Source: Suillus spraguei
Lineage: Eukaryota; Basidiomycota; Agaricomycetes; Boletales; Suillaceae
Assembly (NCBI GenBank): GCA_016800925.1
Contig: JABCPU010000237.1
Location: forward strand, 41,625-105,624
DNA: 64,000 nt
Direction of reading: 5' to 3'
Both the position numbers and the translations under genes were made by a program. The notes under the pieces were generated by a model. The model saw nothing but the letters and a program-made list of their open reading frames with translations, did no database searches and was not told where the DNA came from. This document shows, one piece after another, positions 23,700-34,612 of the stretch (positions are counted from its first letter, which is position 1; each line of letters begins with the position of its first letter).

Positions 23700-24040
23700 G
23701 ACCATCCTCGATTTCCTCGTACTCACCATTCACGATCTCCAGAAGCCGCAGTCAGTGTCATAATTCACTTCGTTATCCTCATCGTCCTCATACTCATCGT
23801 AACCCTTTGCTTCTTCCTGTTGTTGCTGGGCACCTTTCCGCTCTTCTACTGCATCTCTAGCAAGTCGAAGGCCACATGCGTTCCATATCCCTCGCCCGCC
23901 CATTTATCACTCAGCCTCTCAAGCATCAACTCATACGTCCCGTCATCCCTTTTATCATCAATACACACGTCGTTGTATGAAATACCGACAGCAGCGAGAA
24001 AAGACAGCCATGAGATGTCAAACTTGATGGTACTGATCCT
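23700..24040 (-). pseudogene. Acidic-tailed coding relic
   Basis: On the minus strand, about 24025-23870 encodes DISWLSFLAAVGISYNDVCI and YELMLERLSDKWAGEGYG, then a frame change. The next piece (about 23870-23740) encodes RDAVEERKGAQQQQEEAKGY followed by DEYEDDEDNEVNYDTDCGFW. Together they resemble a compact domain with a Gln-rich and acidic tail, interrupted by a frameshift or a lost intron. I do not know the family. It lies in the 3' flank of solo-WD40 copy B and has no counterpart beside copy A. Confidence 0.4.
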
Positions 24041-24145
24041 ATGAAATCGAGTACGTATACTCAGTTATCGCCATCAGACTGTGGAGAAATCAAGCTTACA
24101 CAAATTTCGGAATTCGTGCTCGCTGACCAGACGGGCTGGAAAGAT

Positions 24146-25973
24146 CTAATGATGACCGTCCGCATATTCAGGAGAGAGACAACCAATAAAGAGCCAGAAG
24201 CGGGTCCAGGGTCCAGCATGTCTTATTATTGCATGATGGCGTGACGCGTTGTTGAGGTTGTAGCTGTGATAGGATCGCCAGCAGCAGGTGTGATGGAACG
24301 AGTCAGCTGCCTGTGGTTGCGAAGATGGCTGGATTGAAGTACGGGTGATATTTGGCTTGAGAGGCTGTGAGCTGCCCACAGTACTCTTTGTGGGCAATTT
24401 GGTTGGCCTCCGTCGTTCCCTTGCGCATGCGTTTCTCTACACAAAATTAGGTGAAGTAAAACGATGAAGGAGAATGAACATACACGTTTACCCTTTGTAT
24501 ACGGAACTTCGACAACTGCTTGGCTATGCCCGTGCAATTCAATACTGTTATCATTTTGTCTGCGCCGTTTCAAGTTTCGAGCCCAGTTACGTGGAGAGGA
24601 CAGTGACGTATTGTGGGTATTTGGGGTGCGGTGGAACAAGCGGCCAAGAAACGTGTTGCTTAGCTGTACTGAGAAGTGGGGACGGTTTCGTATAGATAAC
24701 TAAGAATACGGAGGTCAGGAAACAAAATCAAAGTGACACTGATGACCTACATGGGAATGTTCTGGTAGGACTCCATCGAAAAAACTCTGGGGTACCCGAT
24801 AAGCAGGTGGATGTTGCTGGACCGGACTTCTTGTAACATCAACCTAGAGTACAAATGTGTGAATCCAATGATATCTTTTACAAAGGTGTCACACACATGG
24901 AGTGCTGACTTGTCGGCCTGGCAGAGCGAGTTCAGCTGTGAATTAACGTAATGAAATCAGACACGCCTGTAACTCACCCTTGAATCTGAAGAAAGGTTCC
25001 CGAGGCCAGCTTCTCGAACGATCACAGCAACATTCCACGAGTACGCGTTTTCATCGAGGCACCCAGTAACTAGAAGCTTTCCACCCATGGAAAAGGACAC
25101 GCAGTTCACTCCCCCTGCATGCTCAAGGGGCGAACCAATGGGTTGTCCATCGTCAAGGTTCCACAATCGCACTGTATAGTCGTACGATGCACTTGCGATG
25201 ATGTGGTCATTCGGTGATATCGCGATGGCACAGACAGGGCAAGTGTGCTCAATCAGTACCGCGATTTGCTCCCACTTGGCTGTGTTCCACATCCTAATGG
25301 AGTGATCGGCTGACCCAGAGATAAGCGATTTTCCGTCCTTGGTCCAAGCCAGGCAAGTCACCGCCCATGTATGTCCTTTGAGAGTTGCGACAAGCTTACC
25401 TGTCTTTGCATCCCAGATTCTGACGGAGTGCTCAGGTTCTCTAGCCCAGCGTTCATGTAATCCCCCAGCCGCAATCAAGGTTGCGTCTGGTGAATAGATG
25501 ACTGTCCACACATATATGTGCCCTGTCGCAATTGGCTCGAAGAGGGTTTCTCCGCTTTCGACATCCCATTGCCTTGCAGTCCCGTCGAAAGATCCGCTCA
25601 ACACTTTCCGACCATCCCAACTCCAGCACACAGACATCACAGGTTGTGTGTGTCCCAACCATGTCGCAATGACTTTGCATGTGTTGATGTCCCACAACCT
25701 CACTACACCATTGGAACTCCCGCTCACCACTTTCTTCCCGTCTGGAGACAACGCTATTCTGTACACTTTACTTTCTCCATCTGTCCAGCCTTCTACTACC
25801 TGTTTCCCGCTCTTCAAGTTCCATACCCGCAACGAACCGTCCTCCGAACAAGTGATGATCTGCTGTCCGCCTGGCAAGTGTATGACGCCCCAGACACATC
25901 CAGTATGTCCTTCGAATTTTTGGTGAGGCATTATTACTGGTGCCTCTTTCGTTTTAGCGGTAGGTGAAGCCAT
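24146..25973 (-). CDS. Solo seven-bladed WD40 protein, copy B
   Basis: Exons 25973-24978, 24663-24484 and 24436-24146 are joined by GT-AG introns of 314 and 47 bp. The phases agree and give 488 residues. Exon 1 starts MASPTAKTKEAP and holds seven WD40 units, including SEDGSLRVWNL, SSNGVVRLWDI, SFDGTARQWDV, SADHSIRMWNT, SYDYTVRLWNL and CLDENAYSWNV. Exon 2 has NTFLGRLFHRT and VEVPYTKGKR. Exon 3 is basic then Pro/Gln/Ser-rich and ends WTRFWLFIGCLSPEYADGHH, so the C-terminus that is broken in copy A is intact here. The protein is probably cytosolic; it has no signal peptide, and the hydrophobic end is short. It may act as a scaffold or partner of the neighbouring NACHT receptors, but that is inferred only from repeated linkage. 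A GTAAGT donor at about 26047 (minus strand) points to a 5' UTR intron. Confidence 0.82.
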
Positions 25974-27399
25974 GCTCCAGAATTCCTACTACCGAGTGCA
26001 ATGAGATCTCAGCTTTCATCGATCAGATTCCGAAATCAGCACTTACAAGGTCAGCAGCTACAGACGAGTAGCAGGGAATGATGGTTATTTTAGTCAGGTC
26101 AGAGCTTAATTCTTTGCTTCTGTCAGAATTGTGAAAGACTGGGAGTGCGAAAGGGGTGTGCAGGCCGCTTGCAGGCTGTATGGGTAGTGGAGTTGGAGGA
26201 TCGCAAATGAGTGTGATATGTGAGGAATGTGGCGAGTCTGAGATGATAGATATTGAGAATAAAATAGTGTTGGAGAAAATACGCTTTGTATTACTTGTCA
26301 GTAAGGACTATACGTGGGCTACTTATACTTGTGAAACGATAAGGGTCCTCGAATATGACTAGAACGTTGATGAAACGGAAGTAGACTCGCGCCTGACAGG
26401 GTAGAATAGTAATAGTGGCGTTATCCACCTGGGTCAGAGCATCGCGGGTACGGCCTGTGACCCAACCCCCGAGGGTGGTAGTTACAGTAAAGGTTGAATC
26501 GGCAAATTCCGACAGTAGGCGTAATGTTGTCTACTCAAGTACTTTGACGCGACGAGGCGCTGCGAGCCTTGACGCAGCCCGGTATGTTCTACATTCGACT
26601 CCTAGATCAAGTTGCATAGGTTGATGACCATTCCTTTGTTATTTTATTCATCACAGGGATGCCATAAGGCCACTAGCTAATCAGCCAATGACTATTTTCT
26701 TCGTACTGACAAGCCTTGACACGGTCACTGGGCACATCACGACCGTGACAGGCGCGGCAGGGCCACGTCAATTTCACCTGGCCCTTCCTCACACCCTTCT
26801 TGTACATGCTTTATCATCGTATTCGTTTCATAGCATAGGCTATGCAACTGAAGCATCCAGGAATCATCGATCATCCGCCTCGGTTCACATTCTGTAACTC
26901 GCTTAGTCGACACTTTTGGATTCATGACATATACGCTGCGCTAGTTCAGGCATTTTGGTCTAGATTCGTCATGTTTATAACATCTTTTGCCTTCGTCGTT
27001 TGCCCGTACCCGGTGTTTTCATACTCTGCCTATCGCTTCTCTCTCCTGATGGGTGACTGGACTGATCATTACTTGTAGATGATCGCACGAAATGACAGAA
27101 AGGCTGATGGTTGGAAACACCCATTTGTTGCCCACCATCCGCAACAATCATGTGTTACACCCGCTACTCATGCACCCCGCCCAGACGTCTCAACATCTTA
27201 TCACACATGCACGATCTATTGGAGAACTTGTAGCGAATATCATTGTCAAAGGAGGTGATTTAGAGGTGGTAAGTCGGGCAAGAGATGTAATGCTACATTT
27301 ACCGAATTCGAAACCACGGCGACGAAGGAAAGATGCGCTGCGCTTGCAGCAAACATAGTTAACCGTGCACCAAATGCAACATTTTTGGACCTAGCGTAT
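25974..27399. other. Upstream region of solo-WD40 B with a foreign insertion
   Basis: The ends match the region upstream of solo-WD40 A (12981-13730). About 650 bases from roughly 26115 to 26770 have no counterpart there and look like an insertion. I see no inverted ends and no convincing reading frame in it. The short conserved stretch SIGELVANIIVKGG lies at 27210-27260, plus strand. Confidence 0.4.
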
Positions 27400-28960
27400 A
27401 CCGAGAACTACGAATCAAATGTTGCGCCCCCTTGTTCCTCAGGATACTTTAAATCCGTCCTGCAACATACTTCTCTCCAAATTGATACAACGTCAATTTC
27501 TAGCATCATTATTCTGATACCAATTATCTCAAATCAATCTCGACAGGTATTGAAAGTCTAGGCCCACAAAGTTCTCTTTTATGCTTCTCGCCGAAACGAA
27601 CCGATAGAAGACGCTAATACACCCAGCTTTGTTGTTGATCTGACTTGTTCATGCTCCTCCAAAGGGTTGTTGACCCACGACTGCGCCAGTGCATTCGTCG
27701 TGTAATGTCATCCTAGAAGATATATTCAGGCAAAGGGAGAAGGTTTTATATAAATCTGCTACATTGAGCAAGAGCTTCTCGTCCTAGAAGGGTTAATTTG
27801 CCTAGACACTCGTGAAATGGATGAGTCTAGACTCACCTTTGGATCTGACAGAAGGTCGTTGTGGGGTGCTGGAGCAGCGTTCAGGAGAGCCCAACTGAGT
27901 GAGGCTTGACCAAGAATCCAGTTGGAAATGAAACAATTACAAGATGTGGCTGATGGAGACTGAATTGCAAACGTTGAGACCACATCCTCCTCCACCGAAG
28001 CTAATTGGAGGTAGTACCCCCATCATAGAGAGCACAGTTCTCCGCCTGTGGGAATGCAATTCCAGTGACGATTTGGGACCACGGAACGCTTCCTCCGGAT
28101 TCGCGTTGCTGTCTATAGTCTCGTCGGCACTAACAGTAGTTCCTGTAGAGTACAACAACTCTAGCCCCCGAATTGACTCCAGTGCTATGCGCTCCCCGAT
28201 GCCAGCAGTCTACCCAGAGTAGTAGGGTGATATTGAGTCCAAAGTATTCAGCGTCTCGTCAAGGAGAGTTAAGAGGTCCATATGAGCGTCGGGAATAAGT
28301 GTTTGGCTTGGATATTTCAGCATCTTCGCGTTCCTTTGCGCTTTTTTTGACCAAACTTGCGTCTAGATGGTGCATGACCTATACCTATGATAAGAGAGTG
28401 AAGCTACAGGCAACGGGATAAATAGGGTGTCATTTTTCGAGCAAGAGTACATGGTTCTTCCACACATCCTCATCGCATGTTGTATGACTATCGTAGTACA
28501 AAGAAAAATGAAACTGAATGTCGAGGAGATAACCTGCGTAGCTGCGATATAGAAGTCTGTGAATGAGCCTCAGCTGAGGCAACAACGTGAAGCAAGCGAC
28601 TTGGGATGGGCTGGTCCTTCGGCTTGTGTTTCAAGGTGGTGATGGCCTAATAAAGAGACAAGTAATGAGCCACTTGACCACTAACTGAGCGAGATGCTGT
28701 TTGTAGGATGGCAAGCCGGACTGAAATCTGAGGCGAGACCGGTATGTCTCTACAACTCTAACTGCCTTGTACTAAGAGAGGATTGGAAGTAGATGCTTCC
28801 GATATAAAGGCTATGGTGGGAAGAGGTTGGCGGCCCGGATCTGCAAATTCAAAAGCGAGAAATGAGCCTTTGAGATGCTTTCTGGGAGCTACATATGCCT
28901 CACGCACCTTTGTAGCTTTGAAGTCACGAAGCGGCAAATGATGACAAATTGAATCAGGGC
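27400..28960 (-). pseudogene. Partial third unit: solo-WD40 3' relic and decayed gene copy 4
   Basis: Positions 27400-27715 match 20190-20500 in shortened form. On the minus strand, 27990-27830 reads NWILGQASLSWALLN and PHNDLLSDPK up to a GTGAGT donor, the same exon end as in the other solo-WD40 relics. From 28160 leftwards the minus strand reads LLYSTGTTVSADETIDSNAN and HSHRRRTVLS, and 28560-28435 repeats a YAGYLLDIQ motif. A deletion between 28440 and 28400 has removed the middle of the decayed gene. The array ends near 28960, where unique sequence begins. Confidence 0.5.
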
Positions 28961-29212
28961 TTTGCATTCATCTTTTGTCTATGATGCAGCGGCTGATTTT
29001 ATTGACGGCTGGTGGCAGCATACGCGAGAAACGTCCTGAAGTTGCACGAGGCATTTTGGAATCTGGATTATCAAGGTGGATGCAGTGTGGAAAACGTCAC
29101 ACCAGAAGTCAAAACACGTGACCTTGTACCCTGGGATAATGGAAGGCCGGAAGTACTCGACCTATTCAAGTTGCCGAACCACCAGGATCCATAATCGAAT
29201 ACTTAGAACATC

Positions 29213-31406
29213 ATGTTCAAGAAGCCTTTGGGAAATCTAAAGACTTCAGGTGCGCGATTGTTACTGTTCACCGACGTTGTGACTAACTTGAATCATCGTC
29301 GCGCTCACAAGCACCCCTGCGTAACTCTGACAGGCGCAAGCTGAAACAACACATTATCCAAGCCTTCTCCCTCGATCCAGATGTTGGCGATGAACTTGTC
29401 CCAGATGGTTTGCTGTCAGTAAAGTTCAAAACACACACTGATGAGCCAGGTGTAAGCGAATCTCATTACAGCTCTTTCTTAATGATTACATGTTGACGAG
29501 ACCCGTAAAATGACGCCATTTAGGTGGCTTATTTGGGACCTGGTGGAGACCCTTTGTGGTTTACGCTTGGGATAGGCGGCGAGGAAATGATTCCGACTGG
29601 TGAGTTAAGCCTGCTACGAGTCTGTCATCTGCAGCTCAGACGCGGTAGTATATACCCTGTGGAAGAAGCCCGATCTCCTCCCGTTTCTGTCCACACCATC
29701 TGCGGTGATTTCAGTTCTAGTCGGCGGTGCAGATCTTATGATTCCTGGAGGTGTGTATTGATACTTTCTGGGTTAAGATAGGGCCTCGCTCAGTAGACCC
29801 TGCAAGTCGTTCAGCATCCGCCCTCACTTCAAGCTGGACAACTTGTCAGTATTACGGAACATATTCACCATTCGACTCGTATTGGCTCTCCACTTGCTGT
29901 TGGGCATATGGCAGTGGACAGTGACGTCTTGTCTGAGACTGCCGGCAAGGGAAAGGCGGTATTTGTCCTGCATGCTTGGAATGATCATTTATTTGATATG
30001 GGTCATAAGAATAATCCCCCGGATCCATGGGAGATGAAAATTTTAGTAGCGAACAATGAGCAGGTCATGGAAGACAAGGATGACGTAGAGAATATTGTAT
30101 CGAAAGAGCCCGTAGTTGATGTGCTGGGTTCTCAACTGGAGCAGACGCAGTTGGATGATCCTGCTCCAACAATAGAACTAACGAAAGAAGGTGCGTTAAA
30201 CCCCATTAATTGCGTTTTCTGTTCCTCACTTCTGGTAGACATTTCGAGTATTCTCCATGACGCCCTTCTTCAGGCGATGAAGACTCTATCTAGCTCCCAG
30301 ACTTCCGCGTTTCCCATGCCCGCTAGCACATTTTACTCGACTTACATTCTACCCTCGCGACCTGCTCAACCACCTTCTCGGCCATCTGTGTCTACACCCA
30401 TTGATATCAAACATTCCTCCCACAAGTCGCTTGCATATTTTCTGAAATCAGCAGAGAAACAAGGCCTCTTGAAACTTAAAGAGATCAAATCTGAGCTAAT
30501 GGTATTTTCCGTAGCCACATCACATACAGATGTTGTCGCGCACAGACCATATTTATCTCTAAAAGATGTGGCTCTCAGGAACGAGAAGCGCGGACAACGA
30601 GAACAGGAGGAGCGGTCACGGGTCAAGGAGCTTGAAGTAATAGAACTTTGGAAACCACATCTTCAATCGCTAAAATTCTTTGCTGATGCTGGATTTGAGT
30701 ATGGATCAGCCATTCCTAGCTCATGATTAAACGCTGATGTGACGTCCCCTACAGTACGTCTGCCCTGTACACCTATACGGAGATCAAGACCGTACTTGAC
30801 AAGTACGTCACCGATCGACAATTGGTGAACACGCATGACCAATCATATATCAACGTTGGGGCAGACGAGCTTCTGCAGACCACCATCTGCAAATCTGACA
30901 ATCCGGCGAATACGGAGTTTTTCAAACGCGAGCAGCTGATTGAGCACCTATCAGATAAGATGCAGAGTTGGTACAAGACATGCATTGAGGGTAGGGATCC
31001 TGTGCTCAAGTTTGTCTCCAGTCATTGTATCCTTGATCGGTTGTTAACCTTCGGGTACAGGAAGGGACAGATCAAACCAATCTCAGTGGTAGTTAAAGTT
31101 AGGCAAGGTCGTAAGGCGACGACCCTCATTACAGGCTTCGAGCCATTCCTGTTGGAGGCGGTTACTCTTGCAGAGGAGCTGAAGACAAGATGCGCCTCCT
31201 CAACTTCAGGTGCGGGGATTAATATTGTTACGACGTATATTAATAGGGTAGCTGATATGTGCCGGTCAGTTTCACCGGTACCAGGGAAGTCGTCGGGCAT
31301 GGAAGTACTTGTACAAGGAAAGCAGATAAAAGAGGTTACAGAATTCCTTGTCTCGCAAGGCATACCAAAGCGGTGGATACACACAGAAGGCACGGGAAAG
31401 AAATAA
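29213..31406 (+). CDS. TMA64: Translation factor eIF2D (Tma64-like)
   Basis: Nine exons: 29213-29249, 29312-29451, 29524-29599, 29649-29750, 29807-30190, 30239-30698, 30755-31009, 31061-31209, 31270-31406. Phases agree and give 579 residues. eIF2D delivers tRNA to the ribosomal P site without GTP and helps recycle 40S subunits. The family hallmarks are visible. The N-terminus is MFKKPLGNLK with an SDRRKLKQ helix. The PUA-like part has PTVYTLWKKPDLLPF and GGADLMIPG. A middle SWIB/MDM2-like and winged-helix part includes ASTFYSTYILPSRP and YTYTEIKTVLDKYV. The C-terminal SUI1 domain has KPISVVVKVRQGRK and ITGFEPFLL, ending with VSQGIPKRWIH. The exon 5 acceptor at 29806 was chosen because it restores GVVQHPPSLQAGQ. 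No break is seen. This is the first single-copy gene after the receptor array. Confidence 0.93.
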
Positions 31407-31880
31407 GATGGACGAGTCCTTAGGCCAGAGTATTTTTTGACAATGGAAGGCGTGTCACTATATGTTACCATTAAGGGTGAAATCAATTGTTAAACTTTCT
31501 TTCTGTCTCCATGTTCGCGGCGCTCTTTGGGTTGGATCTTTCTTTTGCTCATTTTCTGAGATGCTTTTGAGTCTTCCGTTTCAGAGAAGCCGGTGCCACT
31601 AGATCAGCTCGTTGTCATTTGCAAGGCGTGCTGCGTGAAACATTGTCTTGCAAATTGAATCAAATTATCTTCACGACAATATTAGAAGAGACTCACGACA
31701 GAGGACACGTTTCAGACGGGTTGGAGACAAGTCACGAACGCGTCGTGTAACGCGTGACACGTAATCAAGCGCTGGTAAATCCAGTACACTTCCTTTCCAT
31801 CAAGACTCGTTTCGTGATTTTGTTTCCGTGCCACTCAATCACGGATTCCTCTCAATCGGGCTATTCTTAATGCCAGGTCC
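31407..31880. other. Intergenic
   Basis: No gene is supported. It is the 3' flank of the eIF2D gene and the promoter side of the next plus-strand gene. The last 10 bases contain an ATG (31871) discussed with that gene. Confidence 0.4.
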
Positions 31881-32793
31881 ATGCAATTCGAAAAGGAAGA
31901 AGAAGCAAAAAAGAACAAGAAGAGCACATTAACTATTCAAGCTACGGCTCTTCCGGAGCCTCCTCCCCCCGTTAACGAATTTGAGTCACCTCCAAGCAAT
32001 ATTGTCAGTACTGTCCATGAGCCTCCACCTAAAATACCTGCTCCGCATGTTCAGGAGCTCCATGAGGAAGTTCTACCGATCATCCATGATCCCGGAAATG
32101 GTCCGCGAGTTCGTGACATCCGGGGTTTCCTAGCTTCATTCTTTGCCCAGCCTCCTTCACTGGAAGACCCGCTATGTGCGGAATTCTCACAGGAGGAAGT
32201 CCTTCAGATGCTCTGTACTGTGCTCTCGCAGGAAACCGCTATAGTGAGTGAGTGCTTTGTGGAGTAGCTAGCGAGCTCACAAATTGATCCCTTAAGGTCC
32301 TATGGTACAATAAGAGCCGTGCTACTAGTCGCATTTGTCCATCATGTCGACGGCTTTATCGCCTGGGTGATATTTTGCCAGACCTCACCGATGATGGCGA
32401 AAACCACACCAATGAAACCCGTTCACCTTTACTTGTTCGGGAACAGGAGATATCAGGTCTTTGTATGTACTCGTATTTAAAAATACAATGAGAACGGGCC
32501 TGACTTGTATAGGTTCTCCTGTCTGCTTCATTGTTGCGTCGTTTGAATACCCAAGTACAATCAAAACGACTTGGGGTAGAACCGCAGATGAAATAGATGA
32601 CTTCACATGGGATCTTCTCAATGGTCCTGGAGATGGACAGGGCGACAAGGGGCTTAGTCTCTTACTCAAAATGGCGCGATTGCCTGACCTCGGCTTGGGG
32701 CAGCTCTGTCTGCCTGACATCGACTTCGATGCTGAACCTGAGGATCGAATCTACTGCAGACAAAATTATGAACGGGACAAATTTTCTCATTAA
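31881..32793 (+). CDS. Conserved fungal protein of unknown function with CPSC motif
   Basis: Exons 31881-32243, 32297-32462 and 32513-32793 give 269 residues. The N-terminus is Lys/Glu- then Pro-rich. The conserved core has VQELHEEVLPIIHDPGNGPR, FLASFFAQPP, LWYNKSRATSRICPSCRRLY, RLGDILPDLTDD, SGLCSPVCFIVASFEYP and DLGLGQLCLPDIDFD. The ICPSC pair and the later GLCSPVC could bind a metal. I recognise it as a widespread uncharacterised basidiomycete family. In that family, from memory, the protein starts MPGP with a Lys-rich run. An ATG at 31871 reads MPGPCNSKRKKKQKR in another frame and would join this frame if one A were missing from the run near 31911-31916. The true start is therefore probably 31871, with a single-base deletion here or in the assembly. 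No function is known. Confidence 0.75.
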
Positions 32794-33513
32794 ATATAAT
32801 TTGTTTTCGAAGGTGAGTGAGGAGCTTGGGAAAGATTTGAAGGACGCTAACTTCTAAGTACAATTCATTACCTTTAGATCTGTCGGCTGTTCTGCTGCAT
32901 ATTCACATCGTTCATACTATCTGGATCACGGGCCTGCGTACTATTTATGTGTGTCAAGACTCCATCGTCATTAAATTAGTTGGGCCAATGCTGGCCCTGG
33001 ATGAACTATCGCTAGAGAGAATCGCTAAAGAGACCGGTCTGCTGTGTGTAAAAGACGGGCCGTTGCATCGTGGGTTTGTTGAATTGGTAGTTATGTCAGC
33101 AGGAGTCCGTGCCCTATTCCCACGGTTGTTAGGTGGCTGGCCTTATACAAGGCTCCCACCCGCCAAGCGTCCCCTCAGCCAACCTTGCCTGTATAGCTGT
33201 ACTGTGGTCCTCACCCACCTAAATCAAACCGTGCTTAATACTCACCGTAGCACACAACAACAGTCAGTCATCTTTTTTATTTTTTATTATGTTCTATCTA
33301 CTTCATGGTTGTCCTGTGCTGTTCACCATCGCTCTCTACGTCGTTTACCGTCGTCGAGCTCATGTAGAAAGTGAAGACGGGCGCCGGCCTTATTTGTTTG
33401 GCCACCGACGCGTCGACGCGCACCGCGTCTCTCCGTGTCACACTCGTTTTTCTTGATATCTTTCATGGCCACGACGTGTTGAATCGATCGCTTATGCCTT
33501 TTCTACGCTCTAG
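32794..33513. other. Intergenic, upstream of the HMG-box gene
   Basis: No gene is supported. Open stretches at 32949-33374 and 33371-33679 are compositionally unlike the neighbours, and the second overlaps the first intron of the HMG-box gene. The T/C-rich tract at 33250-33330 is likely promoter. Confidence 0.4.
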
Positions 33514-34177
33514 ATGCCCAAAGCTGACTCCACCAAAACCAAGGTTTGTCTCCTATGCATTTGTTTACCTTAATACCACTTTTCTCCATATGCATCATAC
33601 ACTTTCCATTATTTGTTACCCTGTTCAACTTCCGTCGCATTACTCGGTCGTGCTCATCACTAGCCACGATGCTGATTGATTGAACAGCGCAAGGCTGCAG
33701 GTAAATCAGAAGGAAAGCCTGCCAAGGCTAAGGCTGCCAAGGCCAAGGGCGCTCCTAAACGGGCGCTCTCCGCGTACATGTTCTTCAGTCAAGATTGGAG
33801 GGAGAGAATTAAGACTGAAAACCCAGATGCTGGTTTCGGTATGCCTACTGTGTTTCTTCAATCTTGTATTCTGATCCCGTTATAGGTGAGGTTGGCAAGC
33901 TACTAGGTGCCAAGTGGAAGGAGCTTGACGAGGAGGACAAGCAGGTGCGCGTAAGGTATAAGACAAAATGTAGTTGGTGCTGACGCAGCTAAACAGCCTT
34001 ATATTGAATTGGCCGCCAAGGACAAGACAAGGGCGGAGGAGGAGAAGGCATCCATGGCTGCCGTATGTATTTGTCATCTCTCTGTCAAGGCACATATTGA
34101 ACATCTCTATACAGACCAAATCTTCAGCAAAAGAGAAAAGTGACGGGGAAGAACAGGCCGATGAAGAGGAAGATTGA
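33514..34177 (+). CDS. NHP6: NHP6-like HMG-box chromatin protein
   Basis: Five exons: 33514-33543, 33688-33838, 33886-33944, 33997-34062, 34115-34177. Together they encode 122 residues. Residues 1-30 are Lys/Ala-rich, ending [18 protein letters not shown] single HMG box follows (about 33-100), with [40 protein letters not shown] and [10 protein letters not shown]. The end is acidic ([11 protein letters not shown]). NHP6/HMGB proteins bind and bend DNA without sequence preference and work with FACT and chromatin remodellers in the nucleus. Length and layout match the family. The first intron (33544-33687, 144 bp) is the longest in the gene, as is common for this family. The gene looks intact. 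Confidence 0.93.
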
Positions 34178-34612
34178 TGCCGCGTTCCCTGTCTCCTTGT
34201 ACATATGAAGGCGCTGTTCGCTTTCTTCTAACATAATCGTCATAAGTCGTTTTCATGTCAGTTGAGTATATTAACTTCCTATGCGAAACACGCGACACTC
34301 GTAATGCACTCCCCACGAGCCTTCGTACAGTTTGCCTCCCTTTTCATTCGTGTTGCTATTCATGTCTGCATGTTGTCCCTCGTTACTTCAAAAAAGATTA
34401 TATTTTTGTATGATCAACCTCTGCGGCAAGTTAGCAGAGTTGTTCCCATGCAGACTCCTACCTCAGACCATCAGGAAGGCTTTCGTGACCATAGTCACGT
34501 GGTTGTGATACAAATAATCACGTGATGCACAATATAGAACGCGCCCAAAATCGGTGTTCTCCTTTTCTCTTACCCACACCACATCTAGCGACTTAACATT
34601 GGCCTACTAAAG
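34178..34612. other. Intergenic
   Basis: No gene is seen. It contains the HMG-box gene 3' flank and the promoter side of the SNF2 gene. A direct pair of tcacgtg-type motifs (34494-34525) lies about 90 bases before that start codon. Confidence 0.35.

Noticed and set aside
29012..29194. A 60-codon open frame just before the eIF2D start
   Set aside because: No splice donor joins it to the eIF2D frame, whose usual MFKK start is present at 29213.
32949..33679. Plus-strand open frames between the unknown fungal gene and the HMG-box gene
   Set aside because: One has no conserved content. The other runs across the first exon and intron of the HMG-box gene in a different frame.
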